Origin: Nicotiana tabacum
Taxonomy: Eukaryota; Streptophyta; Magnoliopsida; Solanales; Solanaceae
DNA: 64,000 nucleotides
Direction: 5' to 3'
NCBI RefSeq assembly: GCF_000715075.1
Contig: NC_134089.1
Location: forward strand, 109,623,157-109,687,156
Positions within the stretch are counted from its first letter, which is position 1; each line of letters opens with the position of its first letter. The notes below the pieces were generated by a model. The model worked only from the letters and a program-made list of their open reading frames with translations. It was not told the DNA's origin and did no database searches. Shown piece after piece: positions 21,616 through 34,550 of the stretch. The position numbers were made by a program, and so were the translations under genes.

Positions 21616-24245
21616 TCACTCGTTGCTCCCGATGGAGCCTGAGTGTTCTGTTGTCTTAGAGGGTTCTGCCTCAGGGATGGGATTATTACCATGGAATACT
21701 TCCCCTCCTGCTGATTTTGATTTTGCCTGAAGTTTACATTGCATATTGTGAGTTCTGGAGGGCATTTCAGTATGAAATTTTTTGCGTACTGCTCTTTGAG
21801 GTTGTTGGGATAGAAGTCCTTTAGCCAGATGAACTTTGTTCATGTTTCCCTCATTTCCTTCATAATTTGTGCTAACTCTAACCTTGTTTGCTCTCGTAGT
21901 TTGTTGGACGACGTAGGTGGAGTTATTGGAGGACTCAGGAATGGTGACATTGGCTCCTGGATACTCGTTGGAGACAGACTCATTTGTGGTGGTGAGAAGG
22001 AATTCATGTGTTGGAACCACGGGGCATAGATCATCCCCGTGTGGTGTTGTGGGTAGAATGGGAGAGTCCCCATCATTTGATGGAAATTGTATAGTGGAGG
22101 AGTTGTTGGTTTTGCCCATAGTGACTGTGTTGATGATGAAGGCCTAGTTTGGTCCAATATTAGTGGTATGTGAATGTTGGACCACTGTGTCTGAGCCACT
22201 GCCTCCATCCCTAGTCTCATCCCTTCTGTGATAATCTCCACTAGATGAGTTGGGTTATGGACTAGTAAAATTATTTCCTGATTGTTTAGTTCTATTGTAA
22301 ATATTATAGAATATCCCTGTAGCCCTATCTATAACCATGACTGGAGTGGATATTCTAGTGGTGGCATTTGGGAGGTGTATATCAGCGGTGTTGTAGGTTG
22401 TGGATGAGGTGTTCCGCTCATTATCAAGCATGGAAAGTGAAAATGTTGGTGGTTGATCTGGTTGTTTTCTCTGAAGGTGGTGTACCAAAGTCTTTGCATG
22501 TTGGATAGTTGTTTTTGGGTGTGTTATATTGTGGTTTGGCAGGGTGGGTTTGATGTTAGTGTTAGTGGCTGTGTGTGGATTTACAGTAGGAATAGTAGTG
22601 GTTTCATTGGGTATAGTAGGCATAAGGTTATGTATAGGTAAGGGAGGGTCACATGGAGGGTAATGATGATTTACCATCGTAGTTGGAGAAAAGTGTAGTG
22701 TGTTTGAGAAAGGGAGGTCTGGGATTGGGCAGGGATGGGCGGCATTCAAGGAGACGGCTTGTAGATGGGCCGAAATGGATTTGGTAAATATTTTGTCAGA
22801 TTTTTCTTCTGATGTACCGTGTATAGGTATATAAGGAATTTTTGCTGAGCCAGCTGTATTGGCTATGTTAGGAGAGTGTGTGATAGGATTAGTGTCCATT
22901 AGCTCATCAGTAGGTGAGTCATTGTCTTTTATAAAACTATTGTTATAATTTGAGTTACTGTTCAGCATATTAGGATTGTCAATGATTGGATTAGTAGAAT
23001 TAATATGGCTTAATTTGATATTGTTATTAGTATAAGTATTAATTGTTGCTATTTGTTTTTGGACCATTATTGCATCTTTTAACACCCTTAGGCTCATGTG
23101 TCCATCGTGTGTTTGAGAGATAGACCTAGGCCCATTATTTTCAGTTTCAAGAGTTGAGTCCACATTTTCTAATTTGCCAAAAGTGTTAGCAATCAATAAC
23201 GGAGTAGGGTTTGTGACCTTACCTGGCGTTACCTGTTTGGTTGTCGTGTCTGCCGCCTTCCCTTTCCTCGTCTGATCATCCATACGAAGATTGTGTAGTT
23301 CATCTGGTTGTCTACGTTGGTTATTATTGTTGTATCTTGCAATTGTTTTTTTTTTTGGAAAATTAATAGTTTTCCATTCTGTTTCATTTATGGGAGATAT
23401 GGATGTCGTGGAGGAAGTATGTGGTGTAGTTGTAGTAATAGTTGGTATGGAATTTAGTGGTGGCATTTGTGAAAACTGATAACTCCAACTTGTGTGCCCA
23501 AATCTTCCATACTTTCTACAGAGTAGGTTTAACCCTTCATAGAGTAGAACCTGTTTGTGAGTGCCTATATGGACATAGATTTTTAGAGGTTTCTCCAATG
23601 GTACCTCAATGCATATCCGGGCATACCTCTCTCTTATAGTAAAAGTTGTACAAGTATCAATCTTTAGAAGTTGCCCTATCTTATTTCCTACCTTTTGTAG
23701 TATTTCAAAATCATAAAACTTTGTTGGAAGTTCAGGTAGACGTACCCATAGAGCGACATACATTAATTAAGCTGCTGAAGCAATAAACTTAGGCTCCCAG
23801 TGACAAACAGAGAGGAAATGGTTAGTATGAACCAAGGCCCTTCATGTAAAGCCTTACACATATTTTTCTCATGATGAAATTTGATAACGAAAGAATTGCA
23901 TCCCAAGTCTATAAGATGAATTTCTTCAGATAGCTTCCACAGCTTTGTTAATTTAAGTTTTAGCAGTTGGTGTCCAACCATTTTGCCAAAAACCTTTACT
24001 ATGATAGAATTTTTTCAAGAAGTGTATAATCGAGATTTATCTTCAGCCGTTAGTGGCATAAAAATATCTAAATCATCCTCATTTGGTGTTTCATCGGTTA
24101 AGTCCACTGTTGCGTTGATGGGTTGGATGTTAGAAATGAAAGTTGGTAGATGAGAATTTAAGGTTAGTGTCTGCAAAAAGAATTTGGTTTGTGCTTGGAT
24201 TTCTGGTTTGTCAATTTACATATTATGGTGATTTGGTGGGTCCAT
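21616..24245 (-). pseudogene. LINE ORF1 (DUF4283 and zinc knuckle)
   Basis: A start at 24245 (MDPPNHH) is followed by an early stop. A DUF4283-type segment lies at 23981-23763 (NSFVIKFHHEKNMCKALHEGPWF) and continues in another frame from 23763 (ALWVRLPELPTKFYDFEILQKVGNKIGQ). A degraded knuckle follows (LCRKYGRFGHTSWSY, one Cys lost to Tyr). The long C-terminal part to 21616 is Thr/Asn/Pro-rich and low in complexity. ORF1 proteins of plant LINEs bind the element RNA. One frameshift and at least three stops are present. Confidence 0.82.
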
Positions 24246-24312
24246 GATTGTTGGTAGTTAATTAAACAGGATGGGTGAAGAAAGAGATCGTAAAAGCAAA
24301 GATTTGGGATGT

Positions 24313-24317
24313 AGGAG
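24313..24317. other. Target-site duplication of the Tat element, left (AGGAG)
   Basis: AGGAG directly flanks the left LTR and is repeated at 34941-34945. The 5-bp size fits a Ty3/gypsy insertion. Confidence 0.88.
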
Positions 24318-24879
24318 TGTTTAACCAAAAATCTGAGTCTTTGATCAAAGCTAGAAAGAAATTCGGGTTACTGATAATCAGGAGACGAAAATAAAAAAAA
24401 ATTGAGAATGATGGTAAAGCAATAAATAGTTTTGTATTTCAGTAAGATCTCAATCGTATTTCGTGTCCTTACAGATGTTGAGTCTTTCCCCTTTTATAGT
24501 TGATTCTAGGAGAAGATATAATGCCTTTGTATTAATGAGGCAATTATGAGCAATAAATGATATTTAAAAGAAATATTACACAATCATTTCTATTTAATTC
24601 AGATTCTCTAACGTATTTGACATTTAATGCTGTATTTAAACTCTTTTATGTTATCAGATTCGTATCTTTAACTTCTTCTGATCTTTGATCCTTAAACGAC
24701 TCGAATAGGTACGAAACTCGTACCTATTTTAGTAACGGTCCACACCTATGTTGCTTTCTTTTCCCCCTATCTGTTATCGCCCGTGCCTCTTGGCTATTTA
24801 TTGCATTTTGACCTTTTGACCAGTCCACGTGTCATGACACGTCATCTTCAATATTCAGACTCAGTTTTTTCCCAATACA
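24318..24879 (-). repeat. Tat element 3' LTR (562 bp)
   Basis: TGTTTAACC...CCCAATACA on the plus strand. It contains near-palindromes at 24704-24728 (one mismatch) and 24827-24842, and CTATAAAAGGGG on the minus strand near 24490-24499. Confidence 0.93.
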
Positions 24880-24897
24880 GATAGTCCCCCCACTTTT
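24880..24897 (-). other. Polypurine tract of the Tat element
   Basis: On the minus strand AAAAGTGGGGGGACTATC runs straight into the LTR start TGTATTGGG. Confidence 0.85.
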
Positions 24898-25153
24898 CAT
24901 TTATTTATCCATTAAATATTTGGGAAGTGGACCTTCATAAAAAGGGAATTTTTTTCTATAATCAATGCTATGACAGTACTGGCGCCCCAGTTGTCTTTTC
25001 TATTTAATGCTCTGCACACGTGTCACTTTCCGATTGGTTTTGTAATTCTGCAGCCTTTTTCCAAGGTTTATTCATCCCTTATATTCACGAAGCGATAGTT
25101 GCCTTTATTATAGGCTTTCCATCATTACACTTCTTTGCTTGACGGTTGCTATT

Positions 25154-25170
25154 ATATACATATATATCCT
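25154..25170 (+). promoter_or_regulatory. Candidate TATA box of the antisense gene
   Basis: An AT-only TATATA-containing stretch lies about 100 bp before the ATG at 25263. A CT-rich leader follows, as in many plant 5' UTRs. No transcript evidence is available. Confidence 0.45.
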
Positions 25171-25262
25171 TTTTCCCTTTGTCCTTTTCTTCATAAACCC
25201 TTAACAGATCCTTTACTCTTTATTTCTACTCCTTTCTCCTTGAGTTCATCCTTTTCTCTGCA

Positions 25263-28139
25263 ATGGCATCTCCGAATCCTAACCCTAAAAGAATCCCAAT
25301 TCTTGATAGCTTCCCTAATGCCCCTGTAAGACATAGAAGAGGAAGAGGTGGCAGGCTTCGTAGCCTAGGATCCGTTCACAGTGGTGCCTCTGGTTCTGTC
25401 ATGCCTTCTTCTAGCTCCGGTACTATTTCCAGAGGTTCTATCACTAAGAAATCTTCCTCTAAAGGTAAAGAACTTCCTGAGCTTCTTCAAGAGCCTTTAG
25501 TTGAGGAAATAGTACCCAACGACCTATCTTTTGAGAATGATAGGAAATCTCTTCGTGAGCAAGTTGTCAATTTAGAGAAAGCTGAAACTTTCCCTTCTTT
25601 AATCACTGAACCTTTGGTTTCTAATGTTCGAAAAGATTGCAACTGGAGAAGTGATTTTCATATAGTAATCCCCAATCCAAATCAAAGAATATTTTCTTTT
25701 AGGATTGGATTTTCTTTTGTTTATACTTACCCCTTCACTTTGGGATTTATTCCTGCTATTGACCCAGTCATACTTGATTTCTGTCATTTTTTCAAAATTT
25801 GTTTGGGACAAATTGGTCCCCTTGTATGGAGAACAGTGGCTTGTTTGAGGTATTTATCTATTAAAGCCGGTGTTGATTTTTCCTTTCCCCACCTTATTCA
25901 TCTTTACCACCCCAAGTTATTTCGCAATGGAGTTTTTACTCTAACTGCAAGAAGTAAAAGGGTCTTAGTAAGCCCTGAAGATGACAAGGACCACGGGTGG
26001 TACACTCGTTATGTTGCGGTACGCACAGTTGATTTGGTGGGTGAAACAAATATCTCTTTCCCTGAGAAGTGGAACTTTGCACGTAAGTTTTTTTTTACTT
26101 ACCGTTCTTACCTCTTAAGAATTTCAACTTCTTTTCTAATTTCATCCTTTTTTGCTTTTCTATAGCAACCATGGGAGATGTGGAACCCGTTCCTAATTTC
26201 CGTGGTTGGGTAGATTTAATCATGATAGTCGTGCCTATGGAGGCAAGAACGTGGAAATTCATTTCCAATTTACATGGTTGGAGAGTGAAAACTCACGGTA
26301 TGCGTCTCTTTATCATTTTTCGTATGACAAGTCCTTTATTTTTTCTAACTTCATTTTTTTTTTAAATCCTTCTTTTTGTCAGGATTTGCTATTCGAGGAA
26401 TGACAACCGAAGTGGCTACTGCCCTTCGAGCCTCTTCTAGTACTTCTCTTTCTGTGGAGAGAACTCAAGCTAGGCTGTCAAAGAGAACAGTTGTAGAAGA
26501 AGATTTTGAGGACGATGAAGACAAAGACACCTCTTTGATAGCTAGACCAAGATCCAGGAGACGCATAGTTTCCGAGAATGAAGTTGAAGTTACCCCTGTC
26601 TGTGCCTCTCTTACTGAACCTGTTCACATTCCCTCTGAAGATGAAACCACTCCGAGGGACACCAACGAATCTATTCATCGTCTCTTCGTTGGTGGTTTTG
26701 AAAGTAGAGAACTAGGTCCAGTTTTAAATGAAGTTCCTCTTTCTTCTTCTGTTCCCATTCCTTCTTCTCTTGTTTCTTTACCTACTTCTGCTCCCTTACC
26801 TGCTTGGAGTCCTATGACTCCTGTTATTTTCACTTCTTCTACCATTCTTCCTTCTATATCTCCCCCTTCCTCTGTTCAATATGCAGAGGAGGGTTCTAGT
26901 AGCAGAAGCTTGGCTATGAGGAGCGTTACGCTTGAAGTTCCTGGTAACAACAGCCTTTTAAGGAAGTCTGGTGGAGCAGATGACTGGCTTAGGCCTTTGA
27001 TTGGAGATATTGAGAAGAAGAAGATGGACAGCCATAGCTGCTTAACTTTGATGAATGATATTGTTCATTCTACTTTGAAGGTATTCCTCCTTCACTTACT
27101 AACAAGTTTTTTTAAAAAAAAAAAGAATTCTTATTTCTATGAATTGTCACTGCAGGCTAACCTCATTGGTACAGAATTGATGGGAAGAATTTCCCTTCTA
27201 GAAAAGAAAGCCCGTGAGTATGAAAAGTCTATCCACGAGGCTGAGGAAATAGCCAGGGGAGCACAGCTAGAAGCAGCCAATTGGAAAGAGCAGTTTGAGA
27301 ATGCTCAGGGAACTATAGAAGAATTGCTAGAGAGTATAAATCTCCTGGAGCAACAAAAGCGAGGTCTGACTTCTGAGCTAGCAGTTGCCAAGGCTTCTTC
27401 AAGCCAATTTGAGAAAGATAAGGAGCACCTTGAGTGCTCATTTTTAGAACAACTATCAAATTGTAGTGAAGAGATCAGAGAACTTAAGGTACTCTTGGCC
27501 AAGAAAGAAGAGTATGCAGGGGAGTTAGTGCAAAGCTTGACTCAAGCTCAAGCTGATTTAAAAATCTCTTCTGATAAGGTACATACCTTAGAGAGTTCTC
27601 ATGCCTCCCTTGAAGCATCCTTTGAATCCTCTTTAGCTGAAAAACAAGTGTTAAAGAATGATCTTGCTATGTGGGAAAGGGAGTATGAACTTCTTGAGGA
27701 GAATTTTAACATAGAGGTGAGTTGGGCTTTTCTAAACTCTCGTCGTGATGCTTTAATAGAGGTCAGTCAAGAAAACTTTGATTTAAACTCAGAGTTGGCC
27801 AAAGTTTTAGAGACCATTGAGAGAACCCAACAACCACTTGACCTTCCCTCTCCGTCAATTGAAGCTCCCGTGGCTGAAGAACCTTTAAATGAAGAAGTCG
27901 TTGCTATGGCAGTTGAAGTTGAAAATGTTGAAATTCCAGCTTCAGAGGGTGAAACTTCTATGACTCAGTCTGTGGAAGTTGAAGCTTCCGTGACTCTTGC
28001 TTCCCTCGTTGATCCTAACATTTCAAGCTCAGGTGAAACCGTTCCTATTGCTGCTTCTTCAGAAGTTGCCACTGTGCCTGTGGCTGAAAGTGAAATTAAT
28101 ATTGCAACTTCTGATGTGCTAACCCCTTCAATTGGATGA
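25263..28139 (+). CDS. Antisense extra ORF of the Tat element, four predicted exons
   Basis: Predicted exons are 25263-26082, 26166-26297, 26383-27080 and 27156-28139. The introns start GTAAGT, GTATGC and GTATTC and end in AG after pyrimidine-rich tracts. The spliced length is 2634 nt, exactly 877 codons plus stop, with no internal stop. The N-terminal part is basic and Ser-rich. Residues about 110-310 (IVIPNPNQRIFSFRIGFSFV; CHFFKICLGQIGPLVWRTV; MGDVEPVPNFRGWVD from exon 2) resemble the 'putative gypsy type transposon' domain (PF04195). A Ser/Pro-rich linker follows, then a long coiled coil (about 560-780) and an acidic Val/Ala-rich tail. Its function is unknown. It is antisense to gag-pol, between integrase and the 3' LTR, and in better condition than gag-pol. 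Confidence 0.75.
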
Positions 28140-29249
28140 TGGTTTTATCCCTTAGTTTTTAAGGGATTTTTTTGTGAAAATCCCCAGTTATCATAATGGG
28201 GCACTTGTATAAACTTTTATTGACTAAGTTTCTACTTAGTCTTTTTAATTGTATTAAGAAGTTTTGTTAGTACTTCAATGTGTTCTATTCTTGCCTTTTC
28301 CTTATTTATTTAGGATTTATAGAATAGTTTAGCATTTTTATCCTTTGAAAATGTTTTGTGATTATTCTCATGACTTATTAACATGGAGTTTATAAAAGAG
28401 GGCCCTTTTATTTTATCGACACTTAATGAAGAAGACGTCTCAACTTCATAATGGTGTTATAATACGATGAAAGAAATAGGAATACACATGTTTTGTATGA
28501 AACAACTTTGACAAGTTTTTATTCATGAACTTTAACAAGTTTTTTGACTATTACATGTATTAAAATACATCTATAACTTTCTCGTAACTGTTTTTCTTGT
28601 AACAGATTTTTTCATAACATAAAATAAACAAGGTTTTTCTTCATAACCTGTTTCAGTACATAGTCATGACCCTATCTTTATATATTAGGAAGGGTTTGAG
28701 AGGTGACTTCGTTTATGAGTTTGAGAGATGACTCTGTTGTTCTCATGGGAAAAACATTATGATGCATGTCTTGTGTTTGTTGAACATGATGATGAAGAAT
28801 GTCTTGTTCTCATAAATGCTGAAGACTTTGTAACTTATTCTCAACACTTGTCTCTTTGTGGCCGACTTTTATTCGATATTCGTATCTGTTTTTCTACACA
28901 TATCTGTGTATAATATGTAGTCCCCCAAGTGTGAGAGCGGTGAAGTAGGAAGCCTCGAGCACTTGTTTATTTCTTTCAATCTGGTCCGTTTCCTGAAACA
29001 GAAAAATATACGGGACTCGGAGGTGCGATTATAGATGAAGACTGCCTAACTCGTGTGTATTTCGATCAGATTAATTGTAACCCTGGGCTGGGAATTTTAG
29101 AATACTCCATTTTGCCTTGTAGGCCATGACTCATCATTTGGCACGAATTAGGGTTTTTGCCTAGCATCTAAAATCATTAGTAAAACATTAATAATTCAAA
29201 AGAAAAATTTTTAACATGGCGATACCTGACCGTGGGTACTTTCTCAGAA
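28140..29249. other. Spacer between antisense gene and pol
   Basis: AT-rich, with no coding match. It should hold the 3' UTR of the plus-strand gene and the sequence after the integrase stop on the minus strand. A small frame at 28728-28913 has no recognisable product. Confidence 0.5.
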
Positions 29250-32200
29250 TTAATACCTCTTTAAATGGACGACATTCCAATGTGAGGGTAAAACTTTGTC
29301 GTCCATTGTCTCCAACTCGTATGCTCCTTTTCCCGCAATGTCACGAACTTTTTATGGTCCTTCCCACGTTGGACTTAGCTTTCCTGAATTAGCAGCCTTT
29401 GCAGATTGGAACACCTTTTTAAGCACGAAGTCCCCAATTTTGAAAAATCTGAGGCGTGCTTTCCTATTGTAATATCGTTCAATTACTTGCTTTTGTGCTG
29501 TCATTCTTATCAATGCAGCTTCTCTTTTTCCTTCAAGCAAATCAAGGTTGACCCGCATCTCTTCATTATTAGATTCCTCCGTTGCCCGAACGTACCGTGT
29601 GCTTGGTTCACCTATTTCAACTGGAATTAAGGCTTCCGCACCATAAACCATTGAAAAAGGTGTTTCTCCAGTGCTTGTTTTTGTCGTTGTACGATAAGCC
29701 CATAATACTCCAGGTAATACCTCAGGCCAATTACCTTTTGAATCATGTAACCTCTTCTTCAAGTTGTTGATAATGACTTTGTTAGTGGATTCCGCTTGTC
29801 CATTACCCACTGGATGGTATGGCATAGACGTTATCCTTTTAATCTACCAACTTTGAAGAAATTATGTGATTTGTGCTCCTATGAATTGTGGTCCATTGTC
29901 ACACATGATCTCCTTTGGTACTCCAAAACGGCATATTATATTTAGCCATATGAAGTCTTTAACTTCCTTCTCTCGTACCTGTTTAAATGCTCCTGCTTCT
30001 ACCCATTTAGTGAAATAATCTGTGAGTACAAGTAGAAACTTTACCTGACCTTTTGCTTGTGGAAGTAGACCTACGATATCCATTCCCCATTTCATAAAGG
30101 GCCACGGGGCTATAACAGGGTGTAGTAACTCAGCTGGTTTGTGCATATTATTGTCGTATCTTTGACATTTATCACATTTGGACACGAAACTGTTTGCCTC
30201 TTCTTCCATCTTAGGCCAATAATATCCTGCTCGAATCAATGTTCTTACCAGCGATCTTCCCCCTGCGTGATTTCCACAATGTCCTTCGTGCACTTCTCTC
30301 ATCACATATTCTGTTTGAGAGGGCCCGAGACACCGTGCTAGTGGTCCACCGAACATCTTTCGATAAAGATTTCCTTGATAAAAACAATATCGAGCGGCTT
30401 TTTTGCGAAGCGCATGAGCCTTCCCTTTGTCAATAGGCACGGTTCCGTGCTGTAAAAAAGCAATAATTTCGTTTCTCCAATCCCATGTTAGATGATTAAA
30501 ATTTACCTCATTCTTATCAGGTTCGAGAACGGAATGAAATAAATGTATGACTGAAGCATTTGCATTGTTTGCTACGTCAGCTGCAGATGCAAGATTAGCT
30601 AAAGCATCTGCCTCCACATTCTCATCTCTTGGGATCTGCATTACCTTCCAAGTTTGGAATTGCTTAATTAGTTCCCGTACCTTTTTGAGATATTCTTGCA
30701 TTCGAGTTTCCCTGGCTGTATAAGTCCCCAGCATTTGATTGACCACGAGTTGAGAATCACTCTTGATTATAATTTGTGTTATGCCGAGTTCTCTTGCCAA
30801 TTCCAAACCTTGGTCCTCACGGACTAAAATAGCACTTACCGCAACTTCAGATACAGCCAGATAGATGAGAAGCTTTTCTCCCACCTTTGGTTTTACCAAT
30901 AACGGTGGTTTTGACAAATACGCTTTCAAATTTCTAAGGGCTTGTTGACAATCTTCATTCCATTCAAAATGATCTTGCTTTTTGAGTGCAGAGAAAAACT
31001 TAAAACACTTTTCTGAGGATTTGGAAATAAATCTCCCCAAAGATGCAATTCTTCCCGTTAATCTTTGAACTTCCTTTTTATTAGTAAGGATATCAGGGAT
31101 TTCTTCTATTACTTTGATCTGAGAAGGATTTACCTCAATACCACGGTTGGAAACAAGAAAACCCATAAACTTACCTGATGCAACTCCAAATGCACATTTT
31201 TCTGTGTTGAGTTTCATATTAAATTTTCGCAAAATTTCAAATGTAACAGATAGATGAGAAATATGATCATGAGACTGCTGTATTTTGACGAGCATATCGT
31301 CTATATATACCTCCATTGTCTTCCCTAAATGTTCTTGGAACATTGTGGTGACCAACCTTTGATAGGTTGCCCCAGCATTTTTGAGACCAAAGGGCATTAC
31401 TTTATAACAGTAAGTCCCCCTGTCTGTGATGAAAGAAGTTTTTTCTTCATCACTAGGGTCCATTTTAATTTGGTTGTACCCTGAATATGCATCTAAAAAA
31501 CATAAAAGTTCATGTCCTGCAGTTGCATCAATTAATTGATCTATATGTGGTAAAGGAAAAGAATCATTTGGACAAGCTTTATTAAGATCTGTATAATCTA
31601 CACAGACTCCCCACTTACCATTTTTCTTAGGTACAACAACTGTGTTGGCTAACCAATTAGGGTACTTTACCTCGCGGATTGACCCAATTTTTAATAGCTT
31701 TTGGACCTCATCTTGAATCACCTGGTTTTTGAAATCCCCTTGTTTTCTTTTCTTTTGATTTATTGGTGTAAAGGATGGGTCTTTTTTTAATTTGTGAGTC
31801 AACACATCCGGTGGTATCCCTGTCATGTTAGCATGGGACCAAGCAAAACAGTCCACGTTAGATTTTAGAAATTCAATTAACATGTTTGAGTTTAAATTAG
31901 CTCCAACATAAACTTTCCGTTCAGGCCAATGCTCAAATAATATCACAACCTCGAGTTCTTCGATGGTTGTTTTGATATTTTCATTCTCCTCAGGTTCTTG
32001 AATTGTATCAGGTCTCGAGTCTAAATCTGTTTTCTCTTGCTCAGTTGAGGTTTAATTGCTGGCACCTTCAACTGTTTCCTGTAATTGCTATTTTTCTTTG
32101 TTTACGGTGCTCGTATCTGTTACAGCGTTGATACTCCTGGCTGTTTGCTGATCCCCTCGAATTTGACAAATCCCCCACGGTGATGGAAATTTAATAACTT

Positions 32201-32689
32201 GATGTAGAGTTGATGGAACAGCATCCATATCATGGATCCAAGGCCTCCCCATGATCATATTGTAGGCCATTTCCATATCAACTACCTGAAATTTAGTTTC
32301 TTTAACAACACCTGCAACAAAAGTTGTTAGAATTACCTCTCATTTGGTTACCACACTTGAATTGTCGAAGCCTGACAAGGTATGCGCCTTGGGTATCATT
32401 TTGTCTTCAGCTTGCATTTCACCTAATACCCTTAGTAGTATAATATTTACGGAACTCCCTGGATCAATCAAAACTCGTTTTACATTAGTATCATGTACAA
32501 GTAAAGATATTACCAGTGCGTCATTATGTGGAGTTATCACTCCTTTGGTATCTGCATCATCGAATGACATACTTTCCTTTTCTAAAACCTGCCGTACCTG
32601 TTTCCCGTGTGTAATTGTTACTTTAGAAACTTTGTTGGAGGCTGCGTAGGTTATGCCGTGAATATCTTCTCCCCCACTTATCACATTTA
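29250..32689 (-). pseudogene. pol: Tat pol: protease, RT, fused RNase H remnant, integrase
   Basis: One frame runs from gag to the stop at 29250-29252, broken by stops (32340, 32088, one near 32050, 29862, about 29844, 29352) but with no frameshift. Protease has IDPGSSVNIILLRVLGEM. RT has VCVDYTDLNKACPNDSFPLP and YIDD. RNase H starts IYLAVSEVAVSAILVREDQG, then jumps directly at about 30806 to LELARELG..IIKSDSQLVVNQM of the second (archaeal-type) RNase H. More than 200 residues are therefore missing in frame. Integrase has the zinc residues (REVHEGHCGNHAGG, KCDKCQRY), GMDIVG, CDNGPQF and GQAESTNK, then a C-terminal KLSPTWEGP. It would carry out replication and integration, but this copy is inactive. 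Confidence 0.88.
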
Positions 32690-34328
32690 ATGTTCTCTTA
32701 GGTAAAGGAGGCTTTGGTGGCTCTTGCCTATTTTTCATATAGGCCTGTTTACCTTTTTCACTAAATAACTCAGTGAGGTACCCTTGCTTTAAGAGATGGT
32801 CCACTTCACTCTGCAAGAATCTACATTCTGAAGTTTTGTGCCCGTGATCATTGTGGAATTCGCACCAATGATCTGGATTGCGTCTATTTGGATTTGACCG
32901 CATCTCTTTTGGCCACCGTACCTTATCTCCCATACTTCTCAAAATAGCCACGAGCTCAGAGGTAGTGACATTAAAGTTATATCTGCCGAACCGTGCCTTT
33001 AAACTTCTGTCATCATCTCGTGACTCTTGTCTGTTCCGATCATTTCTGAATTTCGATGAAGAACCAGAGTCCCTATTCCTCGATTTTTGATCATATTGCT
33101 GGCTATCTTGTTTTGACCGTGGGTCTTTTCCTACAGGTCCCATATATGGATCGTACCTGTTTTTACCTGAACTTTTTTCGGTTTCTGATTTTTTGGAACC
33201 ACCCCTTTCCTCATGATGAAACTTAGGTACGGTATCTTCTTCAATTCGCAGCTTCGTACTATACCTGTTGTAAACATCATTCCACGTGGTTGCAGGGAAT
33301 TTTCGAAGGCTTTCTTTGAGTCTTCTCGTGGCTTCAGAACTTTTGTCATTTAAATTACTTGCAAAAGCTATTGCAGCCCAGTTGTCAGGCACACGAGGTA
33401 GAGTCATTCTTTCACGCTGGAATCTATCAACAAAGTCTCTGAGCAACTCTGAATCTCCTTGTTTGATTTTGAAAATATCTTCCATTCTTTTCTCAACCTT
33501 TTATGCTCCCGAATGTGCTTTAATAAAAGAATCTGCAAGCTCAGCAAAAGAATTTATAGAATTTTTAGATAAAAGAGAATACCAGGTTAATGCACCCTTG
33601 GTGAGTGTTTTTCCAAATTTCTTGACCAGTACTGATTTAATTTCTTGTTTGGTCAAGTCGTTGCCTTTTACGCCTGTTGTAAATGCAGTCACATGATCAC
33701 GTGGGTCTGTAGTACCATCATATTTCGGGATGTCGGGCATTTTGAAATTTTTTGGAATTGGAAGGGGAGCAGCACTTGGCTTCCAAGGTTGTTGTGAGTA
33801 TTTGTCCATGTCAACTAATTTTATTACAGGCGGAACTCCAGGGATTTGCTCAATACGTTCATTTTGTTCCTTAATCTGTTTCTGCAAGGTTAGTACTAAA
33901 TTTTGCAAATAGGAATTATTTGAATTACATGGTTCCCCTTACTGTGGTTCACTGGTGGTTCCTCCATTTCCAGAATTAACAAGACCAGAACGGGGATTTT
34001 CCAATGTATTATTATTAGGAGTTGGTGTGGGTGGTGCAGCAGGCAGTCGACTAACTAGAGCTTGAAGAGCTTTGCCGACCTGTGTATCAATTAGCTTTTG
34101 TAAAACTTCATTTGTACTACCTTCAAAGTGTTCAGATTGTTCTTGTTGATCCGCACGAGATTCAGGAGTGCCTTCACGAGATTGACATGGTGAATTTTGA
34201 GGGGAGGGAACCACTTCAATGTTATGTAAATCTCCTTGATTTTGATGGATTTGATTTTCAGGGTTTCCCAAAATAGTTTCATTGTTATTGTTGGTGTTGT
34301 TGTTTGACATGGTGATAACAATGGACAA
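32690..34328 (-). pseudogene. gag: Tat gag
   Basis: Pieces at 33939-34328, 33501-33908 and 32340-33485 share one frame, separated by stops at 33939 and 33501. The N-terminus is Asn-rich (NNNTNNNNETI). The capsid domain includes MPDIPKYDGTTDPRDHVTAF, WYSLLSKNSINSFAELADSF and DSELLRDFVDRFQRERMTLP. A zinc-knuckle-like CEFHNDHGHKTSEC lies near 32830-32870. The start at 34328 lies about 25 bases from the PBS, which suits the first gene of the element. Gag would package the RNA in cytoplasmic particles. Only point-stop damage is seen, so decay is recent. Confidence 0.87.
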
Positions 34329-34353
34329 GATGTAACTTAAAAGAAAAGATTAT

Positions 34354-34375
34354 CAGATTCCCGGTAACGGAACCA
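34354..34375 (-). other. PBS of the Tat element
   Basis: On the minus strand it begins TGGTTCCGTTACCGGGAATC, three bases inside the 5' LTR. It resembles PBS sequences of the Tat/Athila group, but I cannot name the tRNA with certainty. Confidence 0.65.
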
Positions 34376-34550
34376 ATTTGTTTAACCAAAAATTTGAGTC
34401 TTTGATCAAAGCTAGAAAGAAATTCGGGTTACTGATAATCAGGAGACGAAAATAAAAAAAAATTGAGAATGATGGTAAAGCAGTAAATAGTTTTGTATTT
34501 CAGTAAGATCTCAATCGTATTTTGTGTCCTTACAAATGTTAAGTCTTTCC

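Larger units (their letters stand above)
21092..24317 (-). mobile_element. L1-type LINE, 5' half
   Basis: ORF1 (with DUF4283-like and CCHC-type zinc-knuckle features) and the start of ORF2 (endonuclease) lie on the minus strand. The reverse transcriptase part would lie further left but is cut where the LARD LTR ends at 21091. The 5' end is interrupted at 24317 by the Tat element and resumes at 34941 after a duplicated AGGAG. Both ORFs are damaged. Confidence 0.85.
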
